Assembly (NCBI GenBank): GCA_950295325.1
Contig: OX485809.1
Span: forward strand, 11,224,001-11,284,000
Direction: 5' to 3'
Origin: Polytrichum commune
Taxonomy: Eukaryota > Streptophyta > Polytrichopsida > Polytrichales > Polytrichaceae
DNA length: 60,000 nt
A program made the position numbers and the translations under genes. Below, piece by piece: positions 23,601 to 34,100 of this stretch. Under the pieces are notes generated by a model, which ran no database searches, was not told where the DNA came from, and was given only the letters and a program-made list of their open reading frames with translations. Every line of letters begins with the position of its first letter. Position 1 is the stretch's first letter.

Positions 23601-26600
23601 AGTTGGAGCATGTCAGTGCATTTCACTTCGTAATTTAAAGCCTTGGGGATCACCTCTTTCACATGGTAGAGAAATGCTTTTTAAAGCTTGTGATTCCAAT
23701 ACCCAATAGCTACTTATTAACTTCAGAGGGGAACAGAGATGCTGGAATTCTCATGTGTTATTGCACCTGAGTCATCCTGAATCTGTTGAACTACTCCGAA
23801 AGGTCACAACATATTAGCGGCCTTGAATCTTCTCCAACTGACTTGTTGGATACTGAAATGAGCATGTCAGTGCATTTCATTTCATGACAATACCCAAGGA
23901 CTCAGATCGCCTCTTGCACATGGTAAACAAATGATTTAAAAGCTCGTAATTCCAATACCCGATAGTAAAGTTTTTGTCAACCTTTTCAGAGCCGGGAGAT
24001 AATTCTAGACTTGTGTAGGTGCAACTAAGCCACTCTTGTGTTGCACTACTCCGAAGGATGTCAAACTAGCGGCCAATCTCTTCCAAGTGGATTCTTGGAT
24101 AATAAAATGAGCCTGTCAATTCCATTAAAACCCAAAAGACCGACTTCGGCCACCTGATCTTTCACATGGTAGACAAATGATTCAGCTTGTGATTTCAGTA
24201 CCCCAATAGCTACGCTTTGTCAATCTGTTCAGAAATATGGAAGAGGATTAGACGTAACTTCTCATCATCATCAACTTGTGGATGTTGTTTGTTGCCGACC
24301 AATTTTCGATGTGCAGGAAAAGTACTCGTAACATACCCCACCATAGCCGGCGAACCTCGCAACTACCCAGCGCAAGGCTCATCGGTGATGCTACCCCTGG
24401 ACAGCGCGGACGGATTCACCAAGGTCACAATCATGGTGTGCGGGGGAGCCAACGACCTCGCCTTCTCCAACCCCACAATCCAGTACGCGGCCTCCTCCAC
24501 CTGCGGATTGCTGGAAGCCACATCCGCAACTCCCCAATGGACGATGCTCGACATGCCTTTCCCACGGGTACTGGGGGACATGATTTTGCTGCCCACGGGG
24601 CGCCCACTCATTATCAACGGTGCGCAGCAGGGATCGGCAGGGTGGGGGTTCGCATCCAACCCTGCATTTAGCCCCTTGATTTTCGACCCCGCTAACCACA
24701 CGTTCGAGGTGCAAGGGCCCTCCGCGATTGCCAGGATGTATCATTCCACTGCGGTGCTACTCCCGGATACACGCATTTTGTGTGCAGGTTCCAATACCCA
24801 TCAGTTTTATACGTACACGCAGCCGTTTCCTACTGAACTTCGTGTGGATGCTTTCTCGCCGCAGTATTTGGACGGCGCCTTTGATTCCCAACGGCCTACC
24901 TTTGTGACCGCCCCGGATAAAGTGAGTCTCACTCGTCTCTTATTTCACTCCTACCCTCATCCTCTTTGCTTTAATGCCATTCTTCATTTTGCCAGCATTG
25001 GTGAGATGGTAGCACCCAGTAGGGTATGCGGATGTTATTCGACTAATTTTCTCAATAGGACAGATTGGTGTGTGGTTCGGTGTGGATCAAAGAACAAAAC
25101 ACCATAAAGCCACATGTTTACAAGAGATAGGATTATGTCTTCAAATTATATTAATTAATCTACACTCAATAGTGAACACAATTGGGAGGACCCATGTATT
25201 CAGCTAAGAAACATGCATTTTCAACAATCGTAACTAAATCAGGGGAGGTCTGCTTTTCAATCCAGTTTTTTCTGATGCTTCATCGTAGATTTTGCTAATG
25301 CAATACATAGTTTCGTTGTGCAAATCTAACTGGTAGAAGTCGGAGAATATGAAAATCGAACTAAATAATTCCCAGATACCTTGCTCTCACCAGAATTCAT
25401 CACCCAAGCAGTAGTGAGATAGTAATCATGTGTGGAGGCATCTGGACATCCTGTCTGACATCAACCACTGCAGGCTACAGTTTAAATCACGATGTAGCCA
25501 CTCATTCCTTCTTCCATTTTGCTTTGATGCCATGTTGTCCTTCGCTCATTAGCACGCATTGCTCACTCACCAGGATTTCATCACCCACCAGTCAGATAGT
25601 TATCTCATGTGTGTGGAGGCATCTTTACATTCTGTCAAAGATCAAGCACAAGCTTCAGTTTAACCCACCATATAGTCGTTCCTTCCTCCCCCTTTTCTTT
25701 GATGCTCATTGGTGAGATCATAGCATCCATTATTCCCTCACCAGAATTTCATCACCCAGCAGTAATCCTCTGTGTGGAGGCATGCATCTCCACTATCTGT
25801 CTGAGATCAAGCACAAGCTTTTGATTCCTTCGTCCCCTTTACTTTGATGCCAATGTTTCTTCCTTTGATTGTATAGCACCAAGTACTCACCAGAAATTCC
25901 TCGCCCAGAAGTAATCATATTGCAGCCCCAAATTCCTTCTTCCCCTTGGCTTTGCTGCCATTCTTCCTTTGCCCATAGCACCCACTAGTCTCTCACCAGG
26001 ATGTCATCACCCGGCTAGCAGGAGTGTGAGATAGGCCCTCTTGTGGAGGCACAAATGATGTCTTTGCACACGATCTCCAATCTGTCTTTCCTGTGCCATT
26101 TCTTCCTTGGTTCATAGTACCCAGTACTCTCTCACCAGGATTTCATCACCCTGAAGTAGTGAGACAGGGATCTTATCTGTGGATCAGGCATCCCCACATT
26201 CTGTGTGAGATCAGACATGACAAACTTCAGTTGAATCCGTAATATTGTAGTCACTAATTTCTTCATCACCTGTGCTTCAATGCCATTTCTTCCTTTGCTC
26301 ATACATAGCACACATTGTTACTCTCTCACTAGTATTTCATCACCCAAGCAGTAGTGAGATGGTAATCAGTATGTATTCTGTCAGATCAAACACAAGCTTC
26401 AGTTTTGCTCCACAATGTAGCCACTAATTTCTTCGTCACCTATGCTTTGATACCATTTCTTCCTTTGCTCATACATTGCACAAAATATTAATCTCTCACT
26501 AGTATTTCATCACCCAAGCAGTAGTGATATAGGAATCCTTTGTGTGGAGGCATGCCCACATTCTGTCTGAGATCAACCACAAGCTCCAGTTGAATCCACA

Positions 26601-27308
26601 ATATTAAAGCCACTAATTCATTCTTCCCCTGTGCTTTGATGTCAATTTTCTTCCTTTGCTCATATATAGCACCCATTACTCTCACACCAGGATTGCATCA
26701 CCCAAGCAGTAGTGAGATAGGAATCATGAGTGTGGCGGCATCTCCACATTCTCTCTCAGATCAACAAAAGCTTCAAATTAATCCACGATGTAGCCACTCA
26801 TTCCTTCCTCGCCTTTTCTTTGGTGCCATTTCTTCCTTTGCTCATAGAACCCAATTCAGAGCTTTCGATATCTATAGAATCATGGTTAACTGTCAACAAG
26901 AATCATCAAAGAACAAGAGACATGAGTGACAACAATCTGCACACTGATCTTGCAAGGGCAATCTTGTGTTTGGTATGACGTAATTTTCTAACATTAAATT
27001 TGTGGTGTTAAATTTGTGTCCACCAGCTCGGCTATGGAACTCCATTCACAGTGACAGTGTCGGTCCCCCAACCACAGGGAGGATTCCAGCTGCGGCTCTC
27101 GAGTGCACCTTGGGCAACACACTCCTTCTCCCAAGGCCAGCGCCAACTTGCCCTGGCCATGGGAGATGTGGTGGTGTCTGCCCCAAACCAATACACACTT
27201 TCCAGCACCGGCCCACCGCATGCCTCCGTTGCCCCCGCGGCCTACTACATGCTCTTCCCTGTGCAGAATGGCATCCCAGGCACTGCCACATGGGTGAAGG
27301 TGTCATAA
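20618..27308 (+). CDS. GLOX: Secreted copper-radical oxidase, GLOX (glyoxal/aldehyde oxidase) family, 534 aa, 6 exons
   Basis: Exons: 20618-20707, 21108-21251, 21449-21638, 23038-23331, 24317-24921, 27027-27308. All introns are GT-AG and the chain stays in frame to TAA. Residues 1-25 form a signal peptide (hydrophobic LVAMVMLLHLYPAMA), so the enzyme should enter the secretory pathway. The N-terminal glyoxal-oxidase propeller begins with LLLNDAGIASMHTAV. Residues matching the copper/radical site are Cys109 (TDTWCSSGA), Tyr161 (RRWYAS), Tyr381-His382 (RMYHSTAVL) and His473 (WATHSFSQGQR), the last in the C-terminal DUF1929 domain. The family oxidises aldehydes or alcohols at C-terminal oxygen, giving H2O2, and acts on cell walls. 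The physiological substrate here is unknown. Introns 3, 4 and 5 carry tandem repeats. The exon 3 acceptor at 21449 was chosen because it restores IDCYAHSVEF; an AG at 21479 would break frame. Confidence 0.93.
21890..22640 (+). repeat. Tandem repeat in GLOX intron 3 (unit about 250 bp)
   Basis: The motif CTACT(GAT)CCGAAGGATGTCA recurs at about 22085, 22343 and 22597, with a weaker copy near 21893. Each is followed by a TCTTCCAATTGAAAG segment, a CCAACTCTTTCACATGGTAG segment and TTTTTGTCAACCTGTTCAGATGG. The copies are diverged. The same unit continues in intron 4 after exon 4. Confidence 0.8.
23545..24240 (+). repeat. Tandem repeat in GLOX intron 4, same family as intron 3
   Basis: CTACTCCGAAGGATRTCA recurs at about 23550, 23790 (degraded) and 24045, each followed by CGGCCAATCTCTTCCAA, TTCACATGGTAGA and GTCAA(C/T)CT(G/T)TTCAG. 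The spacing is about 240-255 bp, the same unit as in intron 3. Exon 4 (23038-23331) therefore sits between two blocks of one repeat family. Confidence 0.8.
25058..25385 (+). repeat. Dispersed repeat G, copy 2, inside GLOX intron 5
   Basis: Homologous to 17750-18135 and inverted 55285-55640. It starts near GATTGGTGTGTGGTTCGGTG and ends near the first unit of the following tandem array. Because it interrupts an intron only, it should not alter the protein. Confidence 0.7.
25386..26880 (+). repeat. Minisatellite-like tandem array in GLOX intron 5, about nine units
   Basis: The landmark CACCAG(G)A.TTTCATCACCCA recurs at about 25388, 25568, 25738, 25887, 25994, 26133, 26328, 26493 and 26683. Units range from about 105 to 195 bp. 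Complete units also share AGTAGTGAGATAGG, GTGTGGAGGCATC, TCTGAGATCAAGCACAAGCTTCAG, CCACGATGTAGCCACT and TTTGCTCATAGCACCCA. Copies are diverged and some are shortened, so the array is not recent. No coding function is apparent; several chance frames follow the repeat period. Confidence 0.85.
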
Positions 27309-27346
27309 ACCCATAACCCTATAACCCTAATCCCTAAACCCTAAAA
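27307..27346 (+). repeat. Short interstitial telomere-like run (telo-box type)
   Basis: Immediately after the GLOX stop codon the sequence repeats AACCCTAA-like units (ATAACCCT, ATAACCCTAA, TCCCTAAACCCTAAAA). It matches the plant telomere heptamer CCCTAAA imperfectly and lies in the probable 3' UTR. A similar short AAACCCTAAACC occurs near 31426 in the first ASCH-gene intron. Confidence 0.6.
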
Positions 27347-28251
27347 CCACAAATCTCTTCTCCACTTGGAGTCCCCTGCATTTTCCCACTTTAGCATATT
27401 GATCTGAGTAAGTGAGTGTACACCGACAACAACAAAGCTCAAGGTAAGCTTCAATATCCTTGTAGACCATCATCAGCTTTTCTAGTACTAGTTCACGACA
27501 CTGTTCTTATAAATGAAGAACATATATATACATTTGCCTCCAAAGCGCTAGGCATTAATCAAACGTCTTGGAGCTCCCTCCATCATCCAAGAGTTTGAAG
27601 CGAAGTCTGGTTTGTTAGAATAGATACAAGGATGAGAATGCCACTGTGATGCCATTGAGGGTGCGGGCCACCTTGCACCGCAGATCCCCAAGTGGATGCT
27701 AAAACCCCAAGCATCTGCTTCTGTTGCAAAACAGCCCAACCCAATTTATTCTTTTTACTCTACATGGTGACTTCAACACCACAAAATACTACGTTCTCTA
27801 AACTGTTTTACAGGAAACTAAGTAGGTTTTGTAACAATTTGCGGGAAGGTCAGAATATCATTTTATATGTAAGGGTTATTAGTATTTTATATAGTTGGTC
27901 ACCAACTATCTGATCCACCCAGGACGTATTCATGATGTGGAGTCAGCTGTGGATGGAAAACTGTAATAGATAACATACCTGTGAAGTGTCAAAGATCATC
28001 ATGGCCTTCTCAAAAGGTGATATTATCAACCTTGAAATGCTAAAAAGAAAGGCTTGTACTCACACTGTAAATGTGTATTTCAGATTTGAAATAGATTCGG
28101 AATTTTGGTGACACTGTTGATCTTTAGATTCTCTTGAACGTCAATATACAAAGCTTGATGAATTTCAAGCCTGGAAAAGGCAATCTAACATCTCCATCCT
28201 GCATATACATTACATCTGACTTTGGTACAAAAATGACTAACAGATGATCAA
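27347..28251. other. Intergenic region between convergent GLOX and DUF2358 genes
   Basis: About 0.9 kb between two stop codons on opposite strands. It presumably holds both 3' UTRs. No further gene, RNA or element is seen. Confidence 0.5.
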
Positions 28252-28731
28252 CTACAGCTTGTTCTTCTTGCGCTTAGGATTAGGCTTAAAAAGTTGACGA
28301 ACTCCATCTGCTGGTGAAATATCCCAAATCTCAACATGCCTGCAACGCCAGAATACCAGTCAGACAAACAGAGAAGGTTGAAGATTTAGCTGCCAACAAA
28401 CAAGGGAAACAAATACCCAGCTTTCACTGATCTTCACTGTTCCTTAAAAGCCCCATTACATCCACAACTATCTCTTATTTACTCTCTCAGGTAACCTTTT
28501 AGAACCATGTACAAATCAATCTGCACCAGATATGACGTTACTATTTCAATTCCAAGTTACTCTTCCATGCAATTGGAATTCAGGTGCACTTACTTGCAAA
28601 TCTTTCCAGATTTTTCATCAAAATAATATTCTGTGCTCCCTGTGGCTGCACAAAAAGATTCCGAACGATCAGCATCAATTCTGATAATATCCTACTGTGT
28701 CTCTGAAAACTATCTAACTGTGAAAACTATC

Positions 28732-28763
<32 letters not shown>

Positions 28764-30174
28764 AGTAAAATTGGAAAGGGACGAGGCAGGCATACTAACC
28801 AGCCAAAATGGGTCGCCAGGGGAGCGCCAAGACACAATTAAATCGCCAACGAGCATATATCCTATCCTACAAAGAGAACCAAAAAGCTTCAACTCCTGAA
28901 ACTTGGAGAGTAGATTATGATTAATCTATGTATAAGGTAATCCACAAACACGAAATCCATTTTAAAGAGCTTGCTCGCAGGAAGCAAACCGCACAATGAT
29001 ACAAAATGGTCCACATCACTGCTAATGCCTATTCGTGACAGAGAAGTAAAATGGCTGCTACCTCACCTCATATTCTTGCCAATCTGTAACCTTCAAAGTT
29101 GACTCCTCCATAAAGGATCCAAGGTTGCTCACATTCTGTTTGAACCTCTTTATCCCTTTGAAGGAAACAAAGGGATCCGCAAACTCACACTGAGGTTCGT
29201 AGATCCCCATTGCCATGTTCCCTGCACCACAGAACAACACGGGGACAATGACTTCCACCGCAATGTCTCTCCAATTCAGGTAATATACGCCTAATCCTCA
29301 TTCAAATGCTCCATAAACTTCTCCTGTTTTCACATTGTATGATGGAGCGAGTGCAAAAGCCATGTGCATTCTGGACAACCGACGAGCTTTCAGTGCTACT
29401 TTCCTTCTCAGACTCTCATAACTTGCTTTCACTACCAGAAGTAACAAAAATTTGATGTATAAAGAAACTTCAGATAATGGAACCTTTGAGTTAGAGCTCC
29501 TGTCATCACATTGCGTGCTGGAGCGAGTTCAAAAACCATGCTCATTCTGGACAGAATTGTTTAGCCTGTCGGTTTGCTTTGCAAATGGGCATACTTTTCA
29601 AGTTTCAAGTGAGAGAGCAGCAATTTCAAGACGGTTGTAAGATGCATTCAGGATGCTTTCTGTGCTACTTTGCTTCTCAAATTTCTTCACAACTTGCACA
29701 AGTAACAGCAGCAATCTGATGTACAAAGGGAACTACTTAAGGTAAAATCGAAGCTTAATTGAGTTAGAGCCCTCCCTCACCTGTGACAAAGTATGAGCGA
29801 TCGTAGTCTTTTCTGATGAGTTCCACAACATCCTTCCTTGCCAAAGGGCCATCAAAAATCTCTTGTTGATCTTCCTCCACTTCCAAGCTCCGGGGTGGCC
29901 GAAAAGCAGCCACCAGCTTCCCGAATGCCTCACTGCCATACCAAGCTGCCTTCACAAGCGGACTCGCATCTGCGGTTGGTGGTGTTTTCGTTTGAATCTC
30001 ATTCTTCCTCACCTCAGACGCTACCGAAAGCCGAACCCATCTCCTACTACCAAAACTAATTCTTGGCATCAAATTCCATCTCCGAAGATGTGTCACCTCC
30101 GAGCATAAGAAGGTAGACGAATTTGCAGACATTAAACCTCGCGGTGTAGCAGAGACGGAACACAATGTGGCCAT
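28252..30174 (-). CDS. Plastid-targeted DUF2358 protein, 251 aa, 5 exons
   Basis: Minus-strand exons in transcript order: 30174-29781, 29221-29067, 28866-28800, 28645-28594, 28339-28252 (stop TAG). All introns are GT-AG and phases match. The first 60 or so residues are Ser/Arg-rich with few acids, like a chloroplast transit peptide. The conserved part has LIRKDYDRSYFVTG, then YEPQCEFADPFVSFKGIKRF, NVSNLGSFMEES, WRFNCVLALPWRPILA, GSTEYYFDEKSGKIC and HVEIWDISPADGVRQLF. This is the plant/cyanobacterial DUF2358 family, a SnoaL/NTF2-like fold whose biochemical role is unknown. The C-terminus is basic (KPNPKRKKNKL). The gene is head to head with the ASCH gene. Chloroplast targeting is inferred, not shown. 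Confidence 0.9.
28733..28757 (+). repeat. (AC)n microsatellite in DUF2358 intron 3
   Basis: About 12 uninterrupted AC units, lying between the third and fourth coding exons. Confidence 0.9.
29320..29730. repeat. Diverged direct repeat in DUF2358 intron 1
   Basis: Two segments (about 29320-29460 and 29500-29730) share TGGAGCGAGT.CAAAA.CCATG, CATTCTGGACA and TGATGTA.AAAG. Their relation is partial. No coding content. Confidence 0.5.
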
Positions 30175-31179
30175 AGTTATTCTTCCTCAATTTTCCCTTC
30201 TTTCCTATTTTCTCACTGCCTGAACATCATAGCTCGATTTCCAGCTAACTGCAATGAAATCTGGAAACTTGAGTAAAAAAGCTCAATTCCAGCAGCGAGA
30301 TGAGTCACCGCTCTGTTCCGAAAGCGTGGCCCCATGTACCCCAACCCTTGCCTCCTGTGAATCTATAAACACTTAATTCTCCACATCTAGAATCTATGAG
30401 AAATCTTTACTTATGTTCATACCGGGTACATAGACAACCTGGGAAAGGGCTGTTTGTGCGCTTCCGTGTGTGTCCTTACTTTGTTGTAGACCTTTCTGAA
30501 CTTTTTCGCCATAGCCAGACCATTCGAGTCTCTGAAGCTTTTAAGGATTGCAACTCAAGCAACCCAATCCCACCTTGGATAAGTTAAGCCACAATATATT
30601 CCGGGTGCCATGATGGCCACTCTGTAAAACACCCAATTTTCCACATCTAGAATCTACGAAATGATTTTAACTTATGATCATACTGGGTACATAGTCAGCT
30701 TGGGGACTTGTTCTATTCCTGTCTGTGCTACCAATATGTGTCTTGACCTTGTGGCAGAGATCTCTGGACTTTTTCGCCATAACCACCGAAGCTGTTAAAG
30801 GATTGCAACAAAAGCAAGCCAAGCCAACCCCACCTTGGATAAGCCAAAATATATTCTGGGCGAGGAAATTGGACTTGCCATGATGGCCACTCTATGAAAC
30901 ACCCAATTCTCCACATCTAGATTATATGGAACATCTTTGCGTATGATCATGTTATAAACATAAGTAGTCAGCCTGGGAAGGAACTTGTTCTATTCCTGTC
31001 TATCTGGTGCCATTTGTGTCTTGACTTTGTTGCAGAGATTTCTGTGCTTTTTCGCAATAGCCACCGTGCGGCTCTCTTCTGCAGCTCTAAAACGATTGCA
31101 TCACAAGCAACCCAACTCCACCTTGGATAAGTTAAGTTAAATAGATACATTCCGGGTGAGAAAAATTGTTCCTGCCGTG
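30175..31179. promoter_or_regulatory. Shared 5' region of two divergent genes
   Basis: These 1,005 bases separate the start codons of the minus-strand DUF2358 gene and the plus-strand ASCH gene. They must hold both leaders and probably both promoters. The right three-quarters is a threefold tandem repeat (30375-31170). I see no unambiguous TATA pair. Confidence 0.5.
30375..31170 (+). repeat. Threefold tandem repeat, unit about 260-270 bp
   Basis: The motif CCACATCTAGAATCTA recurs at about 30380, 30638 and 30909 (the last as CCACATCTAGATTATA). Each is followed by GGGTACATAGAC/TAGTCAGCCTGGGAA, TGTGTCTTGACTTTGTTGCAGAGAT, TTTTTCGCCATAGCCA and CCCACCTTGGATAAG, in diverged form. The last unit ends about 10-15 bp before the ASCH-gene ATG. 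Confidence 0.85.
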
Positions 31180-34100
31180 ATGATGGGCACCATGGATGCT
31201 GGGATGGAACTTGGAACCCCAGACTCCCCTCCCCACACAACTCCAGCTTGCAATCCGCTGCGATGCCTCACATCCCTTATGCACATCGTGATTTCGAAAC
31301 CACATTTACACGGTCTCAATTTGCCAGAGGATTTCTGTCATTCCTTGCTTCGGCTTGACCCTGAAGATGGCAGTGCTGTGATCCCAGGTTGCGGTAAGCT
31401 CCTCCAAACCCTGGTACCTCGTTTTCTAAACCCTAAACCATGCGTGGATGCAGAAGAATAGATCCATTGTCATCGAATTTTCGGTATTTGGAAATTATCG
31501 AAGTTTCATATTTAGAGTTGCGAATTAGTGATCATGAATTAATGAATAGGTTTCTTTATGGCATGGTCGCAGATGAGATAGAGGGCGCCATTGAAGAGGG
31601 TGTGCCCAACCATCCCTTGTATACACACATGGCTGCTGCATTGTATAGATGGATTTCTACAGGGAGATTTCCTCGCAACATGCCTCCAATGCCAGGAATC
31701 GATGAAGATGAATCGTGGAAGGCGCAAATGGAGATTTGGACCACGGCAGTTTTGACAGAGGGTTCTCAATTACTTCAGGTACTTAACATTATCAGGAAAC
31801 ATCTCGAGTTCTACCCTTAATGCTTTCAAAGCATATTCCAAGGTAGTTGTAATCGATTTTTATATACTCGGTGAGATTGTGTTTGGCAAGGTGTTCTAAG
31901 TTGAAGTTTTCGGATATAGGAGAAGGCTTTGTTCGGAGACAGGTAACAATGAGGTGTCGACTAATGAGAGCTTTATGCCACTTGAATATGCTCGCCATTC
32001 ATGGATGTCATCAAGGGCCTTGATATTTGGAAATTTATTCTTGAAGCTGGAGTAAAAAGAGAACGTCCTTACACATGATGCTTAAGAATGCTATCTCATG
32101 TGCTGGATCTGTTCCGAAACAAGGAATTTTCAGATCAAGATGTTTCAGAAATACGAGACTAAAGCTAGGAGGATCGTCCATCTACCTGAAAAGTTTGAGG
32201 TGTTGAGATTGGCAACCCTAATTAAGAATTGATCTCAATTTCAACTTGCTATACTTACACTTGCTATTTTATTTTCCTACTTAAAGATGTTGTCATGGAA
32301 CTGACCTCCCATATTACAATCACTTAGACTACTTCTTACTGTGCTTGTTTTGTTGCCAGTTGTGGCAAGGAGTCTCATTTCATCTGGATGTACAAGAGCC
32401 CTACTCCTCGCTGCTTAAAGGTGGTTCAATCTCTCCTTTCTATATTTTAAATCCTCTAAAATTCTACTTAGGTCCTGGAAGCTGAGATACCTCAGATTGA
32501 GTTGCAATAGTCAACTCGACTGTAGGGTTCTGCAAACTAGTATCTGTCAGTCTGTGGCTTCTCATGTCAAAACAATACTAAGGTAGATGGATCCTAAATT
32601 CAAGTTTCAGAATTGGAGCTGAGATCCAGAAGCTAGAAGAGGTCAAAGTGAAGATTCTCAATACATTTCAGCTTTGTCGCCTGAAACTTTTATGCAATCC
32701 TTCAAATTTGCAGATGGACACAAAACTGTGGAGGGTCGTTGTGCAACCAGCTCATACAAGAGGTACGAGTGGCAAAAATATGTATGAGTATTGCTCTGCT
32801 TGTGTTGACATGCTGGACAGGCTTCATAAATGCCTCGTTGTTGACCTGGATGTATTGTGCTTTGCAGCCTTCAGAGTGGGGATTTGATTTTAGTGAATGA
32901 GAACTTTCTGCTTCAAATCAAGGTTTTGAGCTTTCCTCTTCCATCATCATGAAGTATGACGTGGTCCTTAAGTGGGTGCATTTGATGTAGTATGTTTAAA
33001 TATGAAAGTGCCAAGTGCCAAGAACCCACAAGAAATGAGAATGTTTCTGCAAATTGGAATGACTACATATGTGTGTATTATAAGTAGTTCCTCATCAACT
33101 TGGCAGCTGTGAAGCATAAATTGATGTCGAACTTCACCAGTATTTATCTATTCTGGAACATGCATACTGGACTGCCAAAAAAGATAATGCAATTTCTTAG
33201 ATGGTAGAAAAGTATTGTACACAACAGGTCTAAGGCCTCGTCTTGTAAAATTCCCATGGGTTTTCAGGAAATACACTGGTTTCCAAGTTTCCAGAATATG
33301 CTCGAGGTTGAAGGCTTGTCAAGTGTTCTTCCTGGAATTGAATCTGTCAGTGAAGGTACATAATAATGCACTCTTTCTATCTTGTCAAAGAGGTCTCAAT
33401 CACATTCCTATGACCTACATTCCCAATGGAAGATTCTGGTATGTTTAGCATTTTGTTCTTGCATCAACGTATGTGTAATGGTGGTAGCAAATGCACTATT
33501 TATTTATTTATTTATTTATACATACTATGAGGATGTCTAAAACACACTATGTAATGTTTGGATCACGATGGGTTCTCAATGTTGCAGGCGTCAAGGTTTA
33601 CAGAAAATTTTACACGAAGGTAAAGGAGAAAACACATGGGGTGCTGGGCATTCATGTGGTTCGACCTGAACCTAAGAGAGAACTTACTAAGATCTTGAGT
33701 GGCATCTTGAATGTGAGTGCCTCTTCTTTCCGTTTTTTTCCTTTTTCCCAGACTTTTTATCAAGTTCTGATCTTGATTGTGAAATATCTGTCACAGATGT
33801 ATACCATAGAAAGTTGTCTGGTTCTTGGAGTACCAAAAGCTAATTACCACGTTAAATTGAAATTGTCTTGATTAATGTGGAAGCAACACATGGATGATTA
33901 GTTTATTCCAAAAACTAAGTATGTGGATTGGTTATACAGGCTCTTGGCATTGATGGAATGAGAACCTTATTGGGCATGCGGACAACCGCAGGTACAATGA
34001 AAGGGGTTTTGCCGCCTCCAAAATCAGCTCTTATTGACTCTTTCCAAGCCCCAAACAGCCCAGATGTAGGTTTCTGGAGTACCCATTCTACCCATGTCAG

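Noticed and set aside
24276-24744. Three other open frames across GLOX exon 5
   Set aside because: They are shadows of the real exon in a GC-rich stretch. The GLOX frame alone has the conserved motifs and joins neighbouring exons.
25386-26880. Regularly spaced repeats considered as a CRISPR-like array
   Set aside because: Units are 105-195 bp, diverged along their whole length, without constant short repeats and variable spacers, and lie in a plant intron.
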